Origin: Lytechinus variegatus
Taxonomy: Eukaryota; Echinodermata; Echinoidea; Temnopleuroida; Toxopneustidae
Length of the DNA: 64,000 bases
Direction: 5' to 3'
Assembly (NCBI RefSeq): GCF_018143015.1
Contig: NC_054751.1
Span: 15,237,292-15,301,291, forward strand
The notes under the pieces were generated by a model, which searched no databases, was not told the DNA's origin, and worked only from the letters and a program-made list of their open reading frames with translations. Position 1 is the first letter of the stretch. Each line of letters starts with the position of its first letter. A program made the position numbers and the translations under genes. This document shows, one piece after another, positions 54,261-64,000 of the stretch.

Positions 54261-56894
54261 CTACGTGAGTGAAATGAAAAAGTCGGAGAAAAGTAAAGAA
54301 AAAGTGCTGCACATGGTGGGTGTCGATTAGAAAAGTGTTTGATCCACACTGCCGTACTAATCTTCAAATTTGGATCTGAATCATAAGTTCACATTATTAA
54401 ATGAGGATTATCATAAGGTCTAAACCGCTAAACTGTCCTAGTTATGGAACAAATCCATGATTCATAATGAACATTGGGGATCAATGTTTGTCCTCTAGGC
54501 AATTTTTTGGGGGGCAAGAAAAAACAAAAGATTAAAACTTTATAACTTGCATTAAGAGTTGCCAAAGTACACCCCAAAGAAGAAAATGAGAGTAATTCTA
54601 AACTATAGGCTACCCATTATACTGTTTGAAAATAGATTTCCACCTTGATAATAGTGGCGGCACCAGGATAATTAGAGTGGAGTGAAGTTGGAAAAGCAAG
54701 TGGAGGGCAATTTTTTTTTGGAGGGGTGCAAAGGAGGATAATAACTTTACATTTTTTCTTCAATCTTTGAAGATTTCGGGGGGAGGGGGGCAGGGGCGAC
54801 GATTCCCCCGCCTTTGTGCCGCCACTGCTTGATAAAGAAAGCAACCAATGAATGCTACCCCCCCTGTCCATATGCAAGCTGCCCCTTCACCTACCTTTAT
54901 GCAATTTAGTACATTCGTTGAGCATTTCATCAGAACCGTCTTTGCAGTCTAATTTCGAATCACAAACTCGGTTCATAGGATCGAAGCTTCCTGGTCGTCG
55001 AAGACGCATTCGCCCACCAGATCGATGACCGCGGGGTACGCATTCCGCCCGATCAGCATACGCGGAGGTCGTACATCGGAAGACGTCGAAACCGGCTTTG
55101 ATCAGGACATCGCAGTTGTCTAAGAAAGGAAAAGTATATTTTGGAGACAATGTGAAGATTTTGATTTGAATATCAATAAGTGCAATTATAATTGCAATAT
55201 TCATCATACTTGCAAAATTAAAATTGAAAATGAAAATAGAAATTCAACTGTCTTCACTTTGTAATGTAGCCTATATACGATAGCATCGGTACATGATTTT
55301 TCGAAGATATAATTAGACATGCTCCGGGATTGGATTTTGAAAGTCTTTCAATTCCGTTAGTAAAAACTTAATACGGTCTTTGATAATTATGGTGTATATT
55401 ACTTGCGTTCAGATGTGGGGTATGTATTATGGGGGAAGGGAGGGGGGCAGGGGCGTCGATCCGTTTTCAGATTGGGGGGGGGGGCAAAATCATTAACGTT
55501 CCAAAGGCGCCCGATCGTACAACACCCACCCACACACACACACATATATATATGACTCATGAGACACAGACACGTTTCTCATCAACAAATTAATGCGAGC
55601 GCGAAGCGCGAGCTGAAAATTTTGATATTTCGATCTCAAAAAATGACAGTTTAATGGACTTTTTAAAAAAGGAGTTCTTTTGAGGCTTAGAACTGAAAAC
55701 GGGACATTTACATTCACCTATTTAATCATGAAAAGTATGGGTTTTTGCTACAGAAATGATGCGAACGCGAAGCGCGAGCTGAAAATTTTTATATTCCAAT
55801 CTATAAAGCGGACATTTTGAGCACGATTTTGAATAAAGAACGAGTTGTGTATCTCAATCTCGCTTGCTGAACATTACAATATTGTTTTTTATGCATATCC
55901 GGAATTATTGGATATGTTTGCCCCCCCCCCAATATTTTCATTGGTGGGGCTATCGCCCCCCCTGCCCCCTCCCCCCAGGATCGACGCCTCTGGGACCATG
56001 GAACCCACTAGATATTTATGACCAAGAAAAACAAGGAGAATGGAAGGGGATTATAGTTATGTGATTTTTCTTTCTGTATAAATTCAAAATTTATCACCAT
56101 AATATTTTTTTTTATATTAAATAGTTCAAACTATTTTTAATTTTCCTAAACAAGCAGAAATGATTCCATGGTAATTGATAAGGAGGGGAGGGGGGGGGGG
56201 GTGAATGGGATAAGATGGCATAAAGGTGACATTTTTTTCTCAAATAAAAAATCTTGGTATATCAAAGGTAACACTACCTCAGACTCCTTTCTTATAATCG
56301 TTCTTTCACATCCTTCACCCATCTCATCATTACAGATAAGATCGCCTTACCCCCCCCCCTGGCGTCGCCCTTGGTCGGAAGTGGAGCTACGTCATTGTGA
56401 ATCAAAGCAAAAAGCCTTTGATGACAAAGACTATAATTTTAAGTAGGATTTGAAAAGAGCCCCCCCTGTCCCCATGGCTCGTAGCTATAGGACATGAACC
56501 TCGGATCGGGGGGGGGGGGGCTGGGGATTTCAGCTGCACCCAAGTAAGTTTTCAATAAACGTGTACAAAAAATATAAATGACCAACGGATTATCTTTTTT
56601 AGCATGTGGTTTGCCCAAACCTTACACTCTCAAAGTGACCGTTCGATTATCATTCGTTACTATGTTGGAGCGGAGCTCGATCTTATCTCATCATTTAGTG
56701 ATGTCATATTTTTTCCATGGCAGTTTATCTAATCGGAACATTGTGTAAACTGATTAATTTAGAGAAAAGGGAGAAAATATGCACAGTAATACACAACACA
56801 TACCACTAACGAGTATTTCATTTCGGGGTAACGCTTGTACGCACTGGAAAACAGCGAACGTCGAGACAATGACGAGTAAGTGATCCAAATCCAT
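54046..56894 (-). CDS. Small secreted protein with two LDL-receptor class A-like modules
   Basis: Joining 56894-56804, 55119-54895 and 54260-54046 gives exactly 177 codons (176 residues), phase 1 at both junctions. Residues 1-20 form a signal peptide (hydrophobic HLLVIVSTFAVF, likely cut after VQA), so the product is secreted or luminal. Module 1 (~30-103) has FRC...AECVP...VCDSKLDCKDGSDE..NEC, the calcium-box pattern of LDLa domains. A ~20-residue Arg/Gly-rich insert (RGHRSGGRMRLRRPG) precedes its fourth Cys. Module 2 (~106-165) has YC, FHC, LCVSEC, MCDGVRDCPNGADE and ANC. No transmembrane segment follows and the C-terminus is short (CELF). I recognise the domains but not the protein; function unknown. 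Confidence 0.82.
54652..54827. mobile_element. hAT-like MITE with perfect 8-bp target duplication
   Basis: TAGTGGCGGCACCAGG and GTGCCGCCACTG ends. CTTGATAA occurs exactly on both sides (54644-54651 and 54828-54835). 176 bp, in the intron between the two LDLa exons. Confidence 0.9.
54895..55119 (-). CDS. LDLa protein exon, module 1
   Basis: Acceptor TTTCTTAG, donor CATAAAG|GTAGGT. Phase 1 in and out, the symmetrical phase usual for LDLa modules. CpG-rich relative to its introns. Confidence 0.85.
55448..55992. mobile_element. Inverted-repeat element with GCGCGAAGCGCGAGC repeats
   Basis: CAGGGGCGTCGATCC at the left faces GGATCGACGCCTCTG at the right (one mismatch). Inside are two copies of GCGAAGCGCGAGCTGAAAAT (55600 and 55770). 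That is the reverse complement of the core repeated at 51438-52170. No target duplication is seen. Confidence 0.75.
56804..56894 (-). CDS. LDLa protein exon with signal peptide
   Basis: ATG at 56894-56892, then DLDHLLVIVSTFAVFQCVQA and LPRNEILVS. Donor AGTG|GTATGT. An acceptor CTTCACAG sits 57 bp before the ATG (exon starts 56951), so a non-coding exon lies upstream. Confidence 0.8.
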
Positions 56895-57053
56895 GACGTG
56901 CATGCACCAGGGTTGAGTGGCTCAAGCCTTTCAAGAGTAACCGGTCATCGACTGTGAAGGGAAAGAAAGAATGTACAAGTTTTCATTTTGATGCCAATAA
57001 AAATGTATTGTAAAATGATAATCAGATACACACATATCACTTTTAAACATTAG

Positions 57054-57530
57054 TTATACTGTCAAGAGGAATGCACCCCTTAACAATTATTGGCGTGTGA
57101 AACCCTACCCTTAACAAGTATTGGAAACAAAACGATACTCTTGGCAAATTTTCCCTGAAATGAACCCCTAAACAAGTATAGGAATGTTTTATTGTTACGG
57201 GTCCTTCGGTCGTCGGCTTTACCTTATTTGGTTTAGTATACGACCCCACCTTCTACACCTCGCGCAAATCGGACTCTAAACACGAAATTTTGGGGCAAAA
57301 AGGACATCCTTTTTAAAACATTTTGATTTTGTTTTATCATCCCCGCAAATTCGACCCTAAACACGTAATTTTCCTAGCGAAATAGATACCCTTTTTCATT
57401 ATTTTCGTGTTTTTGACACCCTTATCACGTTACGTACGTAACGTGCTCTATCGTGAAAAAGACATCCTTTTTACGTGTTTTTTTGGTCGCGCATGGTAAC
57501 CACTCGCCAATGTAAGTGCCCCCCGGGGTT
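57054..57530. repeat. Degenerate repeat array (CCTAAACACGTAATTTT)
   Basis: Several diverged units of the type CRAATTCGACCCTAAACACG + AATTTT + CCTTTTT, ending GTAAGTGCCCCCCGGGG. It includes the palindrome CACGTTACGTACGTAACGTG at 57427-57446. Confidence 0.6.
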
Positions 57531-58146
57531 TTGTTCCATATAACTCCATATATTGTCGTTGTTTATTCTTATGGCGTTTCCATTAATATCGGCAATCTGG
57601 CCAGAAAATGAATCAATATAACAATTCCCCAATCATAAACCGAATATCACTCCCGAATAAATGCAAATTGAGTAAAAATCCACACTCTACTCACTATGTT
57701 TTTTTTTAATCCTTAGTACGGTTTGCAAAAATAACAAGAAGAAATTACATTGTCTTCGTGTTTTTCATAAAAGGGGGTGATGAGAGAGGGAGGAGAGAGA
57801 GGGGAAAAGGGAGGGGGCGAGAATGGGACAAAGGCAGACGCAGGATTTACCAGAGGGGGCACTTTTTGACAATAAAAGGCAACTAGAATAATGGAGAGGA
57901 TGGGAGTGCAGACCCCCGGCCCCTCTCATGCTGGATGTAAATCTCGGATGAGAATCATGTAATAGAAAGATTGCTCATCAATTCCGTCTCATTTTCCCTC
58001 CTTTAGCTCTAAAAGGACTGGGGGCCATGATGCCCCCCCCCCCTCGACGCGATATTTCCAAAACGCAACAAGATAGCGCCGCAAAATTATATGACTTTTT
58101 TTTTAAGTTTCGAGCAACTTTTGAGACCAAATTCGCGACATACGGG

Positions 58147-58383
58147 CAGTAGCGTACCTAGGATTTTCAACAAGGTGGGCAAAATCGAAATCGTCAGCCA
58201 AAAAATTTGACAAGCAAAAAAAAAAAAAAAAGTCTTCAACTTCAAAGGAGGGGGCTACTGGTGGTTCGTCAGGGATCAGTTGTGACTCATCATGGGGGGG
58301 GGCAAGGATACGTCCCTTGCATGCGTTGAGACTCGTCAGGGGAGCAGTCTGCCCCCCCCCCGGCCCCCGTAGGTACGCTAGTG
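58147..58383. mobile_element. hAT-like MITE with perfect 8-bp target duplication
   Basis: CAGTAGCGTACCTAGG at the left and CCGTAGGTACGCTAGTG at the right (near-inverse). CATACGGG occurs on both sides (58139-58146 and 58384-58391). 237 bp with internal A and C/G homopolymers and a GTCTTCAACTTC motif shared with 22635-22875. Confidence 0.92.
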
Positions 58384-58613
58384 CATACGGGTATGGCATC
58401 GCGACGCCATCGTGACGCAACTTTTTACCAGACAATCTCATGCCGAGAATGGCTCATTTTTATACTTTGTTTACAAAGTCTATGGTAGATGAAATTCATA
58501 AAAGGGTGATTATTTTTTCGTTGTAATTGGTCTGCTTAATTAATTTAAGGTTTAGTTTAGTTATTAATGATCTTTAATAATTGTCATTGTACCTGTCCTC
58601 TTTCGTTCTTTCT

Positions 58614-58696
58614 TTCTTCTTTCACTGCGCCTTGGGCATTCTGCCGAGTGGATTTGGCGCATTACAAATCACATATATTATTATTATTATTATTGA
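58614..58696 (+). repeat. SINE/LINE 3'-tail fragment
   Basis: GCGCCTTGGGCATTCTGCC...GCGCATTACAAATC then (ATT)n. A tail type shared with other copies in this window. Confidence 0.55.
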
Positions 58697-59097
58697 AAAA
58701 AAACAAAGAAATGCATACAAAAATCTAAAAACAAAGAAATACATCAAGGAAAAAAATTGGCTTTCGCAATTTTTTTTTGTGGACCCTTTAAATTAGATTA
58801 CAAAGATGACATCTGGAAAAAAGAAAAAACTGAATGTTTTTTCACGAATAAATTTGCATATATTTATTCATTATAGATAAAAAATAATCATTTTCAGATT
58901 TTTTTCAAAATACTAGCTTGTAGTTTATGTGGCAAAATTGAAGAACGTGCGCGTCAAATTTCGGCGCCATCGCGCGAACGGCGGCCGAGATCAGAAGTGA
59001 GGGGGGGGGGGGCATCAAGCCCCCCCCCCCGTCCTCAATGCATCTCAAATCGCCCAGGCCTTTTGGGGTTAATTCTTGTATTCAGTATACCCAGTTG

Positions 59098-59333
59098 TTG
59101 TGTATCCGGACGGGTTGTGTGTCCGGACGATCAATTTTACAATGTCATTTGGAAAAATTTACCAGCGAAGTTTCATCAATTTTTAGTACAAAATGTTAGG
59201 AAATATTATAAAGAACAAAATAGAAAATGATTACAAGTAATGGATTCATATTTTTGGTATAATCCACAGACAAAAAAGAAGGCTTCAAAAAGATAAAGTG
59301 TCCGGACACCCGACTCACCATCCTACACATAAA
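59098..59333. mobile_element. Inverted-repeat element (TTGTGTATCCGGACGGG)
   Basis: GTGTATCCGGACGGGTTGTG...GTCCGGAC at the left faces GTCCGGACACCCGACTCACC...ACAC at the right. Confidence 0.5.
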
Positions 59334-59376
59334 GCGGCCTTCTCGCTAAGAAACCAAAGAACTCTTGACAACAGAA

Positions 59377-59657
59377 GCGTTGTGGCCCAGTGGATTAGTC
59401 TTCGGACTTTGAAACAGAGGGTCGTGGGTTCAAATCCCAGCCATGGCGTAATTTCCTTCGGCAAGAAATTTGTCCACATTGTGCTGCACTCGACCCAGGT
59501 GAGGTGAATGGGTACCTGGCAGGAATTTATTCCTTGAAATGCCACTGCGCTGTAAAAGGCTGCGGGGCTAAAGCCAGGGTAATAATATCCAATGAAGCGC
59601 ATAGGGACGCATTTGGCAGTGATATGCGCTATATAAGCGTGTTGGTATTATTATTAT
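59377..59657 (+). mobile_element. tRNA-derived SINE (family A), full-length copy 4
   Basis: GCGTTGTGGCCCAGTGGATT, B-box-like GGGTTCAAATCCC, body TTTCCTTCGGCAAGAAATTT, tail GCGCTATATAAGCGTG then (TTA)n. Flanked by a perfect 7-bp duplication AACAGAA (59370-59376 and 59658-59664). Confidence 0.92.
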
Positions 59658-59925
59658 AACAGAAGTACCATATGAGAGTGAACGAAAGCTATTTGAGGAT
59701 TACAATAGCCTTAATTATTATACCAATAATGAATGGAATCCTAAAATCCTGAGGCCTATGCAAAAAGCTGACCTTGTTGAAAATAACCGTGAATGGGCAA
59801 AGATTAGCAGTGAAAGTGGAAAACGATATTTTAAAGACAAAAATACATAGACTGTCAGAGAAGGTCAAAGAGGTAAATTGATGAAGAAAGGGGCAGACAA
59901 TGGACAGGTATAGGATTAGGGAATA

Positions 59926-59976
59926 ATAATAATAAGAAGAAGAAGAAGAAGAAGGACGAGGAGGAGGAGAGGGCCG
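59926..59976. repeat. (AAT)n(AGA)n(GGA)n microsatellite
   Basis: AATAATAAT passes into AGAAGAAGA and then GAGGAGGAG. The following GGCCGGGGGAGCTCTTTGAA recurs at 60710-60730 after another AGA-rich tract. Confidence 0.85.
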
Positions 59977-60550
59977 GGGGAGCTCTTTGAAAAACAAACA
60001 CCAAATACACTTAATATATTCATTACGGTAATGATGCATATTATAGATTAAACAGTACGAACTTCCACTTTTTTCTTGTTTAAACATTTACAAAAATCTC
60101 CTTTTTTGTATAAGCGCTATATAGTCGCTTGGTTTTATGTTTTTATTAATTTGTGTAGACTTATACCGCCCCTAGCTCCCCCTTCAGAAAAAATAAGAAG
60201 ACCAATAAATGCTTTAAGTTCGTGTTTGTTCTATAAATGCTATAACCGTGGAGATAGAAAGAGTGCTAACTGAACGCCGGGCTAAAAGTAATCATCATTT
60301 TTTGTTTTGTTGTAATCTTTATTATTCATTCAAATAAAATTCATACATACATGATCAAGAAAATATGAAACAAAATGATAATTGCAGCTGTGAATACACA
60401 ACTCGAATAACACTGTATAACAGAATATTTTATCAGAACAGAGACATAATCCAAAATCATACAAAAGTAACATTTCAACTAGTAATAAATGCAGCTAAAG
60501 CAAATAAAAAACATATAACGTAACAGCTACGCAAACTGACAGAATGAATG

Positions 60551-60578
60551 TATATATATATATATATATATATATATG
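60551..60578. repeat. (TA)n microsatellite
   Basis: About 14 TA units. Confidence 0.92.
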
Positions 60579-60579
60579 A

Positions 60580-62568
60580 GCATTCTCCCGCCCCATGAGC
60601 CCCCCCCCCCCCATAGACCCCGAAGCCGAACAAACTAACTCACCAAAGCCAACAAACAGGAGAAATAGACAGAAAAGAAGAAGAAGGACTTAAAAAGAAG
60701 GAAGAGGAGAAGGCCGGGTGAGCTCTTTGAAAAAAAAATGGGAAGCATGCACTGGCTGATACTAGCTATCGTGACATCCCAGCAGGTATTAATCATGTCT
60801 AGGAGAGTAGCAAGGAAGGGGTGGTGTGAGGTTGGAAGAGAAAAGAGAGAGAGAGAGAAAAAAAACATTTGTCAAGAAATTATTCGAATGTATTTACTAT
60901 AAAGCCCAACAAACACAGACGGAATACCTAATAATTATTTACCACATATAAGTGCAGTACGTATACTGTTTCGTATAATTGTTTTGTCGTGATCATAATT
61001 TGTTATCTCACCAAAAGTAAGCTAAAACAATTTAACAGATTAATATTCAAATAAAGACATTACGCCTTATTTGAAGCATTTGCCTTCGTCTGATTTTTGC
61101 TTAATCTGTTGAAATCACATTATTTACAGCCTGGAGTGCCCGTTTAATGCCTTGAAAAATAAATGATCAATATATCACCTCCACAATCAGTATGTTTAAA
61201 GCAGGAGTTCCCCTGAAGTAATAGAGCTCGTTGTGAAAAAAGACGAAGAAAATACAAACATACTCAAGTATTCCAAAATAAACGTTATTTTCCTCCAAGC
61301 TTAACAGCATTAATCCCTATTGTGTTTACACGAGACATCAAACAACCCCGTGAAATGCTTTGATATTGTCCCTTTCCGCTCGTATTATGAAAACTGTCAA
61401 AAATAAAAGGCCCTCGGTCACCTAAATCAAATATAGCGCGGAAGTGTAAAAAGGGTCCAGCAAACAGAGACTCAACAGTTGACTTAACACCATAATGGGA
61501 CGCCGTTTATTATGCAAATCACATACATGAATTCTTCCACAGAATTATTCTTGTGTTATAGGGTATCCTATTGAAGCTAAGTAATATACATGCCAAATAG
61601 ATAACAGATATACATTGTACTACAAACATGACAAATGGGTTAAAAGAAAAATGAGGATCGTATACAAGTGCATATCTTATGCCAGTATAGAGGAGAGAAA
61701 TCAGGGGGAGAAATCTGGGGTGGGTTGATCGAGTTAACCCTCAGAAAGATGTATCGAAATAAACATGGTGTGAGTCTATAATGATCCTCTATACTAACGC
61801 AAGATGTGCATTTTTGTATAGGGCTACTTTATCCTCAGTATTGTGTTTTTGTTAATACAGGTATGGGGACTGGGATATAATTCTTAATAGAAAAGTTAGA
61901 AAGACGATCGGTTCTATATAAAAGTTAGAAAGGGAAAAGTACACGGTTAAAAAAATACAGAAGATTTTAGAGAAGAAAAATTAAAAACAGATTTCAAAGA
62001 AAGAAGTAACCAAATCATTCTGTAAATTGTTAAAACAGGAAAGATTTTATACAATTTTTGTATAGAATTTTACAGAGCAGGTCTGTTTTCAAAAGGGGAA
62101 AACAGTTTTATTACAATGAATTTGTAAGGTTACATTCACCAAATATCAATTTTTTGTAATTTTACACACTGCAGTGAGATCACAGGTGTTTTCGAGACTC
62201 TGCTGCAGGATTTTTTTTTTAATAGAAATATTCTTAAAGTGTAGGAAATGAAAATGGTGGGGAGTAAATACGTGACACTTTATTAGACTCGATGATGAGC
62301 CAAACCTGTAAGAAAAAAAAAAGCTGATGAAAAATAAAAATTCACAAAAATAATTCGTGCATGAGGCAACCGAAAACCCCCGATCGATACAATATAGACT
62401 ATAACCCATCATGGACCAAAACACCTATTGTTTTCTCTCATGAAAAGACAGATATATTAACCAACAATCAATAAAGATTATTGAATGAGAACTTTTGATG
62501 CGAATCCGAGGTCAAATACGACATCATGAGTACAATGAAAAAAAAGTAGTGATCTATCAACATTGCTG
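60580..62568. other. Non-coding AT-rich DNA
   Basis: No gene is recognised. A diverged second copy of the AGA-rich tract plus GAGCTCTTTGAAAAA motif lies at 60675-60740. Confidence 0.45.
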
Positions 62569-62680
62569 CACTGTGAAAACGTTGATTAAATTTTTTAAAC
62601 ACGATGTTTAAAGCCCGCCACTCTAACAATTATTGTTCAAACTTTTAAACAAGTTGTTTAAAATATCAACTCATACAGTG
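62569..62680. mobile_element. Short hairpin MITE (CACTGTGAAAACGTTGAT)
   Basis: CACTGTGAAAACGTTGATTA...TTTAAACACGATGTTTAAA faces TTTAAACAAGTTGTTTAAAA...TATCAACTCATACAGTG. Confidence 0.75.
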
Positions 62681-63084
62681 AGTCGAGATACACTCCAGCT
62701 GTAATCAATCATGTTTTGCTGTCCATTTTGCATGTCGTTTTTTTGTATCCCTTTTTTGTTAAACAATTTTATGAAATATAAAAATAAAACAAGTAAAAAA
62801 AAGACAATCCGGAAACAATGTTTAAAGGGGCAAATGCACGCCTTTTGGTACTCGATAGAGACTGATTAAAACTGATTAGACTGATGAAACGTATGTCTAC
62901 CTGCTACCTGCATTTTTAAAAATAAAATCATCTTAGTTGTCGGACCGTTATTTGCTTTTTGTAAAGGGTACAGAAATAGTTGAAACGGTAAGGTTTGGGT
63001 AAAAAAAGATGAAATTGTAGGTTTGGCTAGTACACAATTATGCCTTCGATGAATATGACATATGACAAATCCGACATACCAACA

Positions 63085-63182
63085 TAATTTATGATATGTC
63101 TGTAAAGCGCTTGGAGACGTCGTTCCGATGTATTAAGCGCTATATAAAAGCGGAATATTATTATATTATTATTATTATAATG
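63085..63182 (+). repeat. SINE/LINE 3'-tail fragment
   Basis: GTAAAGCGCTTGGAGACGTC...AAGCGCTATATAAAAGCGG then (ATT)n, the same tail class as SINE family A. Confidence 0.65.
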
Positions 63183-63449
63183 GTAGATTCTCACCAACAA
63201 GTTTGGGGAAATATTTTGAACGTTTTGCCAGTCGATCAGAATTTATAATCACTAACACATGATTTTTATTTACCATTCCTTTTTAAGCGTGACATGAAAT
63301 ATGAAAATGGCGCAGAATATGGACAAATAGACATTTAATTTCAAGTATATCCACAATAAAAAACAGCGGCAGCAACAGCAACAACAACACGTCTCATGAA
63401 AATTTAGCAAAGCATGGTGAAAATTACCCCGTGGATTTTTTGTACTCAC

Positions 63450-63545
63450 CTCTAAAGACGCTTTGCAGGCGACGACTGTCGAGCGAGCGAAGAAACTTTT
63501 TTGCTTCTATTCTTCGAGCTGACTTATTCATGAGACGACCAGGGA
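63450..63545 (-). promoter_or_regulatory. Probable non-coding 5' exon and promoter of the LDLa gene
   Basis: On the - strand, CpG-containing sequence (CTTCGCTCGCTCGACAGTCG) ends in TTTAGAG|GTGAGTAC, a perfect donor consensus. The next acceptor on this strand that precedes a coding ATG is at 56952. The transcription start is a guess. Confidence 0.4.
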
Positions 63546-64000
63546 CCGAAACAAAGCGAATAACCAATCACAGCAGGTATATGGGGTAAGAGCACTGATC
63601 TCTCTGTTAACAGTGGTTAAGAGGGGAGTAACAATAGCATCGAGGATGGTCAGATGGGGGTGGGGGGGGGGTAGGGCATCGAGGGTGGGAATACGACATC
63701 GCGACTCAGGAGCGGATCAGGGCCGAGGGGGAGGGGGCGCACCCCGTAAAAATGAGTGATGACCCTTTCCCCTTTCTTTTCTTTTTTTCTTTCTTTCTTT
63801 TTTTTTGCCTGGATATAAGAACAATCAAATAATTATAGGAGACAACAATGTGTCAATGTCGGTAATCCATAAATATAAATTGAAAAGGGGTGATACATGC
63901 AATAGGATGGGGAAATAGGACCATCACTCCAGAAATCACGCCCCACCTCCATGGAAGGAAAGGGGGCGAAATGTTAGCACACATGTCTATATATGTATCC
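63546..64000. other. Window end, low-complexity
   Basis: G-rich runs near 63660 and a T/C tract at 63775-63806. CAGGAGCGGATCAGGGCCG near 63707 may be the left end of another hAT-like element cut by the window. Confidence 0.4.

Larger units (their letters stand above)
56952..63449 (-). other. Probable first intron of the LDLa gene
   Basis: If the non-coding exon at 63450-63540 is real, this 6.5 kb is its intron. It contains a degraded repeat at 57050-57530 (recurring CCTAAACACGTAATTTT-like units with CCTTTTT), the MITE at 58147, SINE 59377, A/G microsatellites and a (TA)n run. No coding exon is recognised. Confidence 0.4.

Noticed and set aside
54085..54330. + strand 81-codon frame opposite LDLa exon 3
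   Set aside because: Antisense shadow of the Cys-rich coding exon.

Overview
The window looks like animal nuclear DNA, most likely from an echinoderm (a sea urchin is my best guess). It is AT-rich, its genes are split by kilobase-scale introns with ordinary GT/AG junctions, and it is dense in short inverted-repeat transposons, tRNA-derived SINEs and LINE copies. The echinoderm call rests on the style of the repeats and on how the encoded proteins compare with vertebrate families I know. It is inference, not a database result.

Four protein-coding genes can be reconstructed by splicing. (1) GLRX3 (PICOT), a thioredoxin/two-glutaredoxin Fe-S trafficking protein, on the + strand: eight exons at 5102-12874, with only the N-terminal exon missing. 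(2) An RNF145/RNF139-type multi-span ER RING E3 ligase on the - strand: two coding exons, 36725-36533 and 31506-29618, separated by a 5.0 kb intron; 693 residues. (3) A PCED1-type (PC-esterase/FAM113) protein on the - strand: four coding exons between 44491 and 40283; 567 residues. (4) A small secreted protein with a signal peptide and two LDL-receptor class A-like modules on the - strand: three coding exons between 56894 and 54046; 176 residues, with a likely 5' untranslated exon near 63450-63540. I do not recognise gene 4 as a named family. I see no operon-like or pathway link among the four genes.

Most of the remaining DNA is repeats. 1.2-4.6 kb holds a CR1/L2-group LINE with an uninterrupted endonuclease-reverse transcriptase frame. 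13.9-15.7 kb holds a 5'-truncated relative in the opposite orientation, and 6.6-7.1 kb a short C-terminal LINE remnant. A tRNA-derived SINE family has four recognisable copies (5.5, 7.7, 17.0 and 59.4 kb), and a second tRNA-derived SINE lies at 53.6 kb. Non-autonomous DNA transposons are everywhere. Several are hAT-like with 8-bp target duplications, others have TA or TTAA flanks, and many are long hairpins.

The most unusual structures are: a nested inverted-repeat element carrying four copies of a 110-bp repeat in the RNF145-like intron (35.0-36.3 kb); a 1.2 kb hAT-like element whose body is about seven diverged copies of a ~110-bp unit with a GCGCTTCGCGCTCGC core (51.3-52.5 kb); a SINE inserted precisely into one arm of a hairpin element (53.4-53.85 kb); and a hairpin transposon nested in another transposon (31.87-33.06 kb). 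No CRISPR array, prokaryotic-type system, rRNA or confident functional tRNA gene is visible.
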